A DNA stretch of 64,000 nucleotides from Pseudoalteromonas rubra (GTDB lineage: Bacteria; Pseudomonadota; Gammaproteobacteria; Enterobacterales; Alteromonadaceae): NCBI RefSeq assembly GCF_005887095.1, contig NZ_PNCI01000002.1:61182-125181 (forward strand). The letters run 5' to 3'. The number at the start of each line of letters is the position of its first letter. Position 1 is the stretch's first letter. The notes beneath the pieces were generated by a model that was not told the origin of the DNA, did not search any database, and worked only from the letters and a program-made list of their open reading frames with translations. Position numbers and translations under genes: made by a program. This document shows positions 35,185 to 43,183 of the stretch, one piece after another.

Positions 35185-36516
35185 ATGCTAACTTATTACT
35201 TTAAGCTGGCCTGGCTCAGCTTACGTAAGACACCCTTATTGAGTGTACTTATGGTGAGCACAATCGCGTTGGGTATTGCAGCCGCGATGGTGACCTACAC
35301 CGTCAGCTACATGAAAACCAAAGATCCTTTACCTGCTAAAAGTGACCGTGTTTTCACCGTTCAGTTAAGTGTCTGGGGTCCTGATCAGCCCTACCGCACG
35401 GCCGATGGTCAGGAAGAAATTCCGGAAATGGTGTCCTATCGGGATGCGAAAAACCTCAAAATGGCTGGTAAGGCGCATCGTGAGTCGGCGCTTGGTCTGT
35501 TTAAAATGATGAGTCGTGCTGAAGAACAAGCTCAACGCGATGCGCAGATGCGGATGATACGTACTACCCACAACGACTTCTTTGCGATGTTCGATGTGCC
35601 CTTTTTATACGGTGGCGCCTGGTCTGAGCAGGATGATAGTGCAGGGAATCAGGTTGTTGTTATCACTAAAACACTGAATGAAGAGTTGTTTGATGGTGCT
35701 AACTCGGTAGGGCGCCACATCATCTTAGGTGATGCTCTGATGCAAATCGTCGGGGTAATGGACGACTGGTTCCCGATCCCGAAATTCTACTACTTGTCTT
35801 CTCATGCTTATCGTGATCCTGAATCAATTTTTACTCCTCTTGAATATCAGATAAACCAGGAGATTTTTTCACGCAATGATGTGACCTGGGCGTGCTGGCA
35901 AGATATTGAAGATGTTGCGTTTAGCGACTTTATGGCGTCAGATTGCGTTTGGCTCTTTTATTGGGTAGAGCTGGAGTCGGGTTCAGACAGAGCTCAGTAT
36001 ATGGACTTTATTAACGCCTATGTTGAACAACAGAAACAGGCGGGTCGTTTTGCCAGAGAAAATCTCAGTCGATTATTTACCATAGATGAGTATCTGCGCT
36101 GGGCGAAAGTCCTCAGTAACGAAAATGATATGGCGGTGTGGCTGGCATTTGCATTTTTACTGGCCTGTCTGCTCAATTGCATGAGTCTGATGATGACTAA
36201 GTTTTATGGCAAAGGGAGTGAAATAGGGCTCAGGCGTGCAGTTGGTGCCAGTCGCCACGATATCTGCTGGCAATTTTTGTGTGAAGCTTTTCTGATTGGG
36301 TTGTTTGGTGGCCTGCTGGGTCTGCTGTTTGCGCAGCTGGGACTACAACTGGTACAGCAAATATTTACTTACCTTAATGCCAACATTATGCAAATGGATT
36401 TAAGGATTATGCTCATGACACTCGGGTTATCTATTGTGACCAGTATTCTGTTTGGGCTGTGGCCAATTTATCGAGCTGCTCAGATCCAGCCCTCTAGCCA
36501 ACTTAAGAGTCTGTAG
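35185..36516 (+). CDS. FtsX/MacB-type ABC permease, pair 1 long subunit
   Basis: A 443-residue permease: one N-terminal TM segment (SVLMVSTIALGIAAAMVTYTVSY), a large periplasmic MacB-PCD-like domain (about 45-305), then three TM helices in the C-terminal FtsX core (about 315-435), including GSEIGLRRAVGASR and ending WPIYRAAQIQPSSQLKSL. It would pair with the next gene as a heterodimer. It is clearly homologous to the long subunit at 37873, with shared segments such as KTPLLS, KDPLP and VPFLYG. Confidence 0.88.
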   Translation: MLTYYFKLAWLSLRKTPLLSVLMVSTIALGIAAAMVTYTVSYMKTKDPLPAKSDRVFTVQLSVWGPDQPYRTADGQEEIPEMVSYRDAKNLKMAGKAHRESALGLFKMMSRAEEQAQRDAQMRMIRTTHNDFFAMFDVPFLYGGAWSEQDDSAGNQVVVITKTLNEELFDGANSVGRHIILGDALMQIVGVMDDWFPIPKFYYLSSHAYRDPESIFTPLEYQINQEIFSRNDVTWACWQDIEDVAFSDFMASDCVWLFYWVELESGSDRAQYMDFINAYVEQQKQAGRFARENLSRLFTIDEYLRWAKVLSNENDMAVWLAFAFLLACLLNCMSLMMTKFYGKGSEIGLRRAVGASRHDICWQFLCEAFLIGLFGGLLGLLFAQLGLQLVQQIFTYLNANIMQMDLRIMLMTLGLSIVTSILFGLWPIYRAAQIQPSSQLKSL

Positions 36517-36525
36517 GAGCGGATC

Positions 36526-37731
36526 ATGAAAGATTTTACCGTGATTCTTAAAACGATTTGGCGCAGCAAAACATCTCCTTTGTTACTGATATTGCAAATA
36601 GCAGTGACCTTTACGATTTTTGTCAACGCTGTCTATATGGTCTCACAAAAGCACGATAAAGTGACCGCCCCCAGTGGCCTCAATGAGTCTCAGGTGTTTT
36701 CATTGTTTATTAATCTGCAGGAAAAGGGCGATGCCAAAGTGGCTGAGTTTGAGCAGGTTATAAGAGATATCAAGGGACTGAGCTCGGTAGACAATGCCAT
36801 TCCTGTGACATCGGTGCCTATGAGTGGGTTTGGGCGATCTGTCGATATTGGTTATGGGCCTGCAGATGAGGATAAGCTCACCGCAAGCGGTTATTATGGC
36901 AGTAACTTCGACAGTCGCGACACGCTAGATCTGGATCTTATTGCGGGACAATGGTTTGAACAAAGCGATGTCTCGCACTCCTATTTTGGCGCACAATCTG
37001 GCGGAAAAGTGGTGGTTTCCAGAGCGCTCGCGCAGACATTACACCCTGATAACTGGCGAGATGTCCTGGGCAAAACTTTGTATGTTCAGAATGAGCCGCA
37101 ACAGGTAATTGGCGTGGTGGATAATCTCAAAGCTGTTTGGAGTTTTTGGCGACTGTTCGATCACGTTGTGCTATCTCCAACGTTCGAAGTTCATGACAAG
37201 GTTGGCATTATGGTGAAAGCACAACCTGGCGTGCTGGAGCAGGCAATGTCTGATGTGAAGGCCATGCTGCTGGCGACGCCAGGCAGACAAATTGACAAGC
37301 TCAAACCTTTTAGCCAGACGCGGGAAGAAAGCTATCGCACTGATGTTGCGGAGCTGGAAACTCTGAAGCTGGTATTGGTTGGACTGCTGGTACTGACTAT
37401 GCTGGCGATATTTGGTCAGGCACGCTTCGCGATTCTGAAGCGACGCAAACAAATTGGTACTCGTCGTGCGTTGGGCGCTAACCAGGTGCAGGTATTACGT
37501 TATTACCTGATGGAAAATCTGATTGTTACGCTTGTTGGGGTGGTCATTGGCGTGATCTGTGCGGTATTAGTTAACACTCAGTTGGTGAGCTATTTTGGCT
37601 TAGCCCCTGTTCCGGCATACTATCTGCTGGTTGGTGCAGTGATTATGCTATCCGCAGGTCAGCTTGCCGTGATCCAGCCAGCGTGGCAGGCAGCACGTGT
37701 TTCGCCCGCATTGGCAACACGTAGTGTTTAA
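36526..37731 (+). CDS. FtsX/MacB-type ABC permease, pair 1 short subunit
   Basis: A 401-residue permease with one N-terminal TM (LLLILQIAVTFTIFVNAVYMV), a periplasmic domain and three C-terminal TM helices, with KRRKQIGTRRALGANQ in the coupling region and the tail ARVSPALATRSV. AGGAGCGGATC precedes the ATG, nine bases after the previous stop. Its duplicate lies at 39218. Confidence 0.88.
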   Translation: MKDFTVILKTIWRSKTSPLLLILQIAVTFTIFVNAVYMVSQKHDKVTAPSGLNESQVFSLFINLQEKGDAKVAEFEQVIRDIKGLSSVDNAIPVTSVPMSGFGRSVDIGYGPADEDKLTASGYYGSNFDSRDTLDLDLIAGQWFEQSDVSHSYFGAQSGGKVVVSRALAQTLHPDNWRDVLGKTLYVQNEPQQVIGVVDNLKAVWSFWRLFDHVVLSPTFEVHDKVGIMVKAQPGVLEQAMSDVKAMLLATPGRQIDKLKPFSQTREESYRTDVAELETLKLVLVGLLVLTMLAIFGQARFAILKRRKQIGTRRALGANQVQVLRYYLMENLIVTLVGVVIGVICAVLVNTQLVSYFGLAPVPAYYLLVGAVIMLSAGQLAVIQPAWQAARVSPALATRSV

Positions 37732-37738
37732 ATCAGCG

Positions 37739-37753
37739 GCCACATGATGTGGC
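37739..37753 (+). other. Hairpin between the two permease pairs
   Basis: GCCACAT, one base, ATGTGGC: a tight stem seven bases after the first pair's stop. It may separate expression of the two pairs or act as an RNA-end stabiliser. Confidence 0.35.
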
Positions 37754-37795
37754 TTCTGAACAAAGGAAATACTAAATAATAATAAAGGAATAAGT

Positions 37796-37879
37796 ATGTT
37801 ACTTCATTATACGAAATGGGAATTGTTTGTACCTTTTATGGTTCCTTACCGGCATGTCAGCAGGAGGTTGACATGCTAA
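37796..37879 (+). CDS. Candidate 27-residue small ORF coupled to the second permease pair
   Basis: ATG at 37796 is preceded by an AAAGGAATAAGT ribosome site. The frame gives MLLHYTKWELFVPFMVPYRH and seven more residues, then stops at a TAA that overlaps the next gene's start region by seven bases. No family is recognised. It may be a leader peptide that couples translation to the permease, or a chance frame. Confidence 0.35.
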   Translation: MLLHYTKWELFVPFMVPYRHVSRRLTC

Positions 37880-39207
37880 TAGGTTACTATTTCAAGATTG
37901 CCTGGATAAGCCTTAAAAAAACACCTTTGTTAAGCGCGCTCATGATAGGCACAATCGCAATGGGCATTGCGGCTACCATGATCACCTCTACCGTTAGTAT
38001 CATGATGGCAAAGGACCCGTTACCCGAGAAAAGTGAGCGCACCTTCTCAGTGCGTTTAAGCAGCTGGAGTCCGGACAAAGCCTACCAGATAGCCAGAGGG
38101 GAAGAAGTGATCCCACCTATGCTGACTTATATGGATGCGATGAATCTGCTGGAAGAAGCGAAAGGGCAACGTCAAACCGCTGTGGTGATGTATAAGAATA
38201 TGGTGCGCAGTGAGTCTCAGACAGAAAAAGAGGCAAAAATGTTGCGTGTCAATTCAGTCAACAATGACTTTTTTGATATGTTCAATGTCCCTTTCTTGTA
38301 TGGCTCTCCCTGGTCTGATATCGAAGACAAAGAAGGGGCTGCGCTGGTGGTGTTAGATAAGCAAACAAACTATCGGCTATTTTCTGGGGCCAACTCCGTG
38401 GGTCAGCACATATTAATTGGTAGGCACCTGGCTCGAGTCGTTGGGGTACTCGACAGCTGGTCGCCGCTTCCTCAGGTCTTTCATGGACGTCAACACGCAC
38501 ATAGCCTGCCCTTTCCCATATTCACCCCATTCCAGTTTCAGATAAACAATAACTTATTGTCAAAGGGCGAAATGAGCTGGCAATGCTGGGCTCCACTGGA
38601 TGACAGTTCACTGGCGACGTTCCTGGCCTCTGAATGTGTCTGGGTCCGCTACTGGGTGGAGTTGTCGTCAGCGGCACAACGCAGCGATTACATGGATCAC
38701 ATTAACGCCTATGTAGAGCAACAAAAAGGGTCGGGGCGCTTTGCTCGTGAAAACCTGAGCAAGGTTTTTAACATCAAAGAATCGCTTAAAGAAGATAAGA
38801 TCGTAGAAGAAGACGACTTTATTGCTGTTTGGCTGGCCATTGCATTTTTGGTGGCATGCTTACTCAATTGCATGGGCCTGATGCTCATCAAGTTTTATGG
38901 TAAAGGGGCAGAAGTGGGACTGCGCAGAGCGGTCGGCGCCAGCAAGCAACATATTGCCATGCAATTTGGCTGTGAGACGGTGCTTATTGGCACCCTGGGA
39001 GGCTTTCTGGGCCTGGCCTTGGCTCAGCTTGGCTTGCGCTTAACTGCCGATATTTTTGCTCATTTACCAGAGGGCTTGATGCAGATGACTCTCCCGCTGG
39101 TGATTATGACAGTGGTGCTGGCAGTGGTGAGCAGCACGGTGTTTGGATTGTGGCCTATCTATCGGGCTGCTCAGATCCAGCCTTCGGCTCAATTGAAGAG
39201 TTTATAG
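37873..39207 (+). CDS. FtsX/MacB-type ABC permease, pair 2 long subunit
   Basis: A 444-residue permease that duplicates the one at 35185: N-terminal TM (ALMIGTIAMGIAATMIT), periplasmic domain (VNNDFFDMFNVPFLYGSPW) and three C-terminal TM helices (KFYGKGAEVGLRRAVGASK, tail WPIYRAAQIQPSAQLKSL). The start at 37873 is chosen over 37816 because AGGAGG lies just before it and it then aligns with its twin from residue 1. Confidence 0.88.
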   Translation: MLIGYYFKIAWISLKKTPLLSALMIGTIAMGIAATMITSTVSIMMAKDPLPEKSERTFSVRLSSWSPDKAYQIARGEEVIPPMLTYMDAMNLLEEAKGQRQTAVVMYKNMVRSESQTEKEAKMLRVNSVNNDFFDMFNVPFLYGSPWSDIEDKEGAALVVLDKQTNYRLFSGANSVGQHILIGRHLARVVGVLDSWSPLPQVFHGRQHAHSLPFPIFTPFQFQINNNLLSKGEMSWQCWAPLDDSSLATFLASECVWVRYWVELSSAAQRSDYMDHINAYVEQQKGSGRFARENLSKVFNIKESLKEDKIVEEDDFIAVWLAIAFLVACLLNCMGLMLIKFYGKGAEVGLRRAVGASKQHIAMQFGCETVLIGTLGGFLGLALAQLGLRLTADIFAHLPEGLMQMTLPLVIMTVVLAVVSSTVFGLWPIYRAAQIQPSAQLKSL

Positions 39208-39217
39208 GAGTCGTCAC

Positions 39218-40426
39218 ATGAAAGATTTAAAACCGATTTTGAGTACTCTGTGGCGCTCCAAATCAGCACCATTGTTACTGATTTTACAAATTGCCGTGAC
39301 CTTTACTATTTTGGTTAATGCCGTGTACCTGATCATTCAAAAAGAAGCTTTGCTGATTGAGCCAAGTGGTCTGGATGAAGAGGTGATTTTTACACTACAC
39401 ACTAACGTACAAAGTAGTGAAGCTGAGGAAATGATTGCACTGGTTAAGCAGGACCTGCGTGATGTGCGTGCCCTTCCAAGTGTTGAAAATGTTACTGTGA
39501 TGAATTCATTTCCACTTAGCGACTGGGGGAGCTATGCGCCAACGGGGCTGGGACCCACCGAAGAAGATATGAATATCTATACGGGTTATTTCACCGGAGA
39601 TGAACATGCTATTGCGACTATGGGATTAGAGTTGATAGCCGGAGAAGGACCAAGTGAGGGAGAAGTCCAGGATTCGATAGACTTTAGCGCTGACACGACG
39701 CAAACGGTGGTATCTAAGGGGTTTGCTGAGTTGTATTATCCGGATGACTGGCGTGCGATTCTGGGGACTACGGTTTACCTCAATTATGAGCCTTTTATTG
39801 TCAAGGGGGTCGTTAAAGAACTGAAGTCCGTCTGGCCTGGCTGGTACTCTCATGCCAATACGGTATTGATCCCGTTACGGCATATCAGTAGCAACTATAA
39901 AATGTTGATCCGCTCAAGACCAGGAGAGCTGGAGCAGGCTAAACAACAGGTGGTTAAAGAGCTGATGAAAACACCGGGCCGTCATTTGGATAAAATGATG
40001 GATTATCAGCAGATACGGACAGACAAGTTCAAATCGGAAACGGCCGCAATTAAGACGCTGTACTGGGTGATTGCCGGACTGGTGCTTCTGACCTTGTTGG
40101 GAATATTCGGCCAGGCCAGGTTTACTGTGGTTAAACGTCGCAAGCAGATTGGCACCCGCAGAGCATTGGGGGCCAGCCGGACAGACATACTGCGTTATTG
40201 CATGACAGAAAACGCCATTGTGACATCAGTGGGCATTGTGGTCGGTGTGATCTGTGCATTGCTTGCAAATGTACAGTTAGTCAACCACTTTGATATGGCG
40301 CCAGTGCCGGTAGTCTATCTGTTTCAGGTGGCGGGTGTCATTCTGGTTGTGGGGCAGCTGGCCGTGTGTCAACCTGCCTGGATGGCCGCCAGAGTCTCTC
40401 CGGCACTGGCGACGCGCAGTGTCTGA
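39218..40426 (+). CDS. FtsX/MacB-type ABC permease, pair 2 short subunit
   Basis: A 402-residue permease homologous to the one at 36526: N-terminal TM (LLLILQIAVTFTILVNAVYLI), periplasmic domain, three C-terminal TM helices, KRRKQIGTRRALGAS and tail ARVSPALATRSV. It follows its partner by ten bases. The operon ends here at a strong hairpin. Confidence 0.88.
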   Translation: MKDLKPILSTLWRSKSAPLLLILQIAVTFTILVNAVYLIIQKEALLIEPSGLDEEVIFTLHTNVQSSEAEEMIALVKQDLRDVRALPSVENVTVMNSFPLSDWGSYAPTGLGPTEEDMNIYTGYFTGDEHAIATMGLELIAGEGPSEGEVQDSIDFSADTTQTVVSKGFAELYYPDDWRAILGTTVYLNYEPFIVKGVVKELKSVWPGWYSHANTVLIPLRHISSNYKMLIRSRPGELEQAKQQVVKELMKTPGRHLDKMMDYQQIRTDKFKSETAAIKTLYWVIAGLVLLTLLGIFGQARFTVVKRRKQIGTRRALGASRTDILRYCMTENAIVTSVGIVVGVICALLANVQLVNHFDMAPVPVVYLFQVAGVILVVGQLAVCQPAWMAARVSPALATRSV

Positions 40427-40478
40427 TTCAGCCTGACATAACTGTGACTACATTTAGAACCGAAAATCGATAAAATTT

Positions 40479-40510
40479 CCCCAAAAGAGTTCACAGGCAC
40501 TCTTTTGGGG
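40479..40510 (+). terminator. Long hairpin at the end of the ABC exporter operon
   Basis: CCCCAAAAGAGT pairs perfectly with ACTCTTTTGGGG over an 8-base loop, about 50 bases after the last permease stop. A T-run is lacking downstream. Confidence 0.6.
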
Positions 40511-40550
40511 GTTATTCATGTCAATTTATAGTTATTTTGTAATTTTGTTC

Positions 40551-40574
40551 TAACATTATATGAAACTAATGTTA
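40551..40574. promoter_or_regulatory. Operator-like palindrome before the 124-residue gene
   Basis: TAACATTA, eight bases, TAATGTTA: a perfect inverted repeat 15 bases before the ATG at 40589. It could be a repressor site or an mRNA hairpin next to the ribosome site (AGGAATGAAATT). Confidence 0.4.
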
Positions 40575-40588
40575 TCAGGAATGAAATT

Positions 40589-40963
40589 ATGCATCAGACT
40601 GGCTTACTACCAGCCGCAGATATCTGCTCTGAATCAATCAATAACAATGGCTGTTACGGTGTTGTTAAATACACTCTGGGTGAGCAGAGTGTTTATGTTA
40701 AACAGGTGTTTATTAATCGACTTGGCGGTGGGGTAAAACCTGACCTCAGTGCTGATGACATCGAGTTCTTCCGTTATTTGGATTCTATTTTACGGTATTG
40801 CTATGTGCTGGTGTACGTCAGAAATGCCTCTACGGGCGATTATGACAGTGCCATTTTTCTTGACGATTATGAAGCCATTCAGGGGATCAGCAAAGAAGAG
40901 GCGCAGCAGCGCCTGGTTGATTTAAATACAGTCGTAAATTATCTAAAAACTGCGATGAAGTGA
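40589..40963 (+). CDS. Hypothetical protein, 124 residues
   Basis: A small soluble protein, not recognised. It has no signal peptide or membrane segment, with short beta segments (YGVVKYTLGEQSVYVKQVFIN, CYVLVYVRN) and a C-terminal helix (KEEAQQRLVDLNTVVNYLKTAMK). Single gene, convergent with pbpC. AGGAATGAAATT lies before the ATG and an inverted repeat lies just upstream. Confidence 0.7.
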   Translation: MHQTGLLPAADICSESINNNGCYGVVKYTLGEQSVYVKQVFINRLGGGVKPDLSADDIEFFRYLDSILRYCYVLVYVRNASTGDYDSAIFLDDYEAIQGISKEEAQQRLVDLNTVVNYLKTAMK

Positions 40964-40973
40964 CCAGCAAACA

Positions 40974-43175
40974 TCAGGGGTGTATCACAATATGCTGCTG
41001 ATCACAGTGTTCTGCCAGGCAAGCCGTGATAACCACATCCCCCAGATAATCTGACAACGACAAAGTCGCATCGGTATGTGGTACATGATTGATATACCAA
41101 CGCACAGCATCTGAGGGCATACTCTCTGCCCCCGTTACCGCCAACCTTAATTCTGATATTTGTTCCCTGTAATAATGCTGACCACTGCGTGGCTGAGTGA
41201 TACGGATCTGATTTTCTCTGCGCTGTAAAAGAGGGGCATTATTGGATGCCAGCCAGGTAGCAAGCTCTGCCGGCCAGCGGGACTCAGTGACGAAATCTCC
41301 CTCACTGTGCATAGTCGGCGGTGTCATGCCATTGAGTGTATATGCCTGCAACTGTTTGTGACATACATCAGCGGGTGTATTGTCACTTGCAAGGCCCCCT
41401 GGCCAGCAGATCTGCTTTGATATGACCTGCGCTGGTTTTGCAAGACTGCGGGTGTCTTGGGGCAGTAGGTCGAACACATCAAACATCAGCGGCGCGGCGC
41501 GCGTTGCACCCAGATATCCAACCACCGGGCTGGCATCCGGCCGACCCACCCAAACTGCCACGGTATAGTCCGGGCTGACACCGACCGACCAGAAGTCCCG
41601 ATAGCCATAACTTGTTCCTGTTTTCCAGGCTATTTTACGTCGGTTGCTGGGGACAACCCGATCCGGTGCAGAAAGTTGGCTCAGCATATCAAAGGTGATC
41701 CAGCTTGCTGCGGGCGAGAGCAGCGAAAATTCCGGGCGAGGATAACCTGGGTTGTCCGAAACAAGCGACAAGTCTTGCACTTTGCCCTGGCTTGCCAGCG
41801 AACGGTATAAACGCGCCAGCTCCATTAACTCTATGCCTGTGCCACCGAGTCCGACAGCCAGATTGGCATCCTGATGATGCAATTGAACCTGCGCATGACG
41901 TAACTGGTGTTCAAAGCGCTTGGCACCCATCCGGTGTAATAGCTGAATAGCAGGGACATTGAGAGAGTGTTGCAGCGCCTTGGTAGCACTGACGGCACCA
42001 CTAAAACGTCCTGTTAAGTTTTGTGGTTTATAGCCATCGAAATTACTTGGAATATCGCTCATCAGGCTCTGGCTGTGGATCAGGCCAAGGTCCAGGCCCA
42101 GTCCATAGATAAAAGGTTTGAGTGTTGAGCCAGGCGAGCGTACTGCACGGATCATATCGACATGGGCAAAACGACTGTCGTCGTTAAAATCAACGGAACC
42201 CTGATAGGCCAGCACTTCGGCGCGCTGATTGTGCACGATTAGTACGGCTGCCGAGCTCTTGCCGGTTAATCTGGGTTTGGTATTTGCCAGCAATTGACTC
42301 AGGCGTTGTTGTAAATCGTAGTCCAGCGTTGTGCGGATCACATGCTGACCGGGGTGTTGACGCTTCAGTCTGCGGCTTAACAAGGGCGCCAGCGGGGCCT
42401 GCATAGTTTGTTCCAAACGCACGGCTTCTAGGCTAAGCAAAGTGAGTTGTTCGGGTGAGAGCAACTGGCTGCCAGCCAGGCGCCTGAGTACCTTGTTTCT
42501 CATTGCTTTGGCACGCTCAGGGTACCGATCCGGACGATTGTATGAAGGCTTTTGTGGCAACACGACGAGTAGAGCAGACTGATTAATCGAAAGTGAGCGA
42601 GCGGGCTTGTTAAAATAACGCCGCGAGGCAGCTTCGACGCCTTCTATGTTGCCGCCAAAGGGTGCCAGATTGAGATACAAAGTCAGGATTTCGGACTTGC
42701 TGTAGTGCCATTCCAGTTGCAGTGCTCTGGCGATTTGCTTCAATTTTCCTACAACGGAGCGCTCGTGTGGGTCCAGCAGTCTGGCAACCTGCATGGTCAG
42801 TGTAGAACCGCCGGAGATAATTCGGCCATATGCCAGCCATTGCCACAATGCTCGACAAAGGGCGAACGGATTCACACCTGGGTGATAATAAAACCAACGG
42901 TCCTCGTAATCCAGTAAGGCTGTCAGATAAAAAGGGTCGACGTCCGAGACCGTGACCTGATAGCGATGCACACCACGGGCATCACTGAATGACCGTAGCT
43001 GCTGCCCATCACGGGATGTCACAACCGTTGCAGGTCCATTCGGGTAGGGCACAGGCAAGGGGTAATACCAATCCAGCCACTGCAGCAGAAGCAGGCATAG
43101 CACCCCAGTGCACAGTGCAAACCGAAAAGTACGCAACGGTTGCGCTGCTCTAATGGCCATTACTATTGCGCTCAC
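40974..43175 (-). CDS. pbpC: Penicillin-binding protein 1C
   Basis: A 733-residue bifunctional peptidoglycan enzyme. One N-terminal TM is followed by the glycosyltransferase domain (about 60-220: EDRWFYYHPGVNPFAL, SGGSTLTMQVAR, LAPFGGNIEGVEAASRRYF), the transpeptidase domain (SPGSTLKPFIYG with catalytic Ser and Lys of SxxK; KTGTSYGYRD) and the C-terminal BiPBP-type domain. Length and order match E. coli PBP1C. The start is GTG at 43175. It sits directly downstream of the A2M gene (eight bases), the usual pairing. Confidence 0.93.
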   Translation of the reverse strand: MSAIVMAIRAAQPLRTFRFALCTGVLCLLLLQWLDWYYPLPVPYPNGPATVVTSRDGQQLRSFSDARGVHRYQVTVSDVDPFYLTALLDYEDRWFYYHPGVNPFALCRALWQWLAYGRIISGGSTLTMQVARLLDPHERSVVGKLKQIARALQLEWHYSKSEILTLYLNLAPFGGNIEGVEAASRRYFNKPARSLSINQSALLVVLPQKPSYNRPDRYPERAKAMRNKVLRRLAGSQLLSPEQLTLLSLEAVRLEQTMQAPLAPLLSRRLKRQHPGQHVIRTTLDYDLQQRLSQLLANTKPRLTGKSSAAVLIVHNQRAEVLAYQGSVDFNDDSRFAHVDMIRAVRSPGSTLKPFIYGLGLDLGLIHSQSLMSDIPSNFDGYKPQNLTGRFSGAVSATKALQHSLNVPAIQLLHRMGAKRFEHQLRHAQVQLHHQDANLAVGLGGTGIELMELARLYRSLASQGKVQDLSLVSDNPGYPRPEFSLLSPAASWITFDMLSQLSAPDRVVPSNRRKIAWKTGTSYGYRDFWSVGVSPDYTVAVWVGRPDASPVVGYLGATRAAPLMFDVFDLLPQDTRSLAKPAQVISKQICWPGGLASDNTPADVCHKQLQAYTLNGMTPPTMHSEGDFVTESRWPAELATWLASNNAPLLQRRENQIRITQPRSGQHYYREQISELRLAVTGAESMPSDAVRWYINHVPHTDATLSLSDYLGDVVITACLAEHCDQQHIVIHP

Positions 43176-43183
43176 ATGGCATC

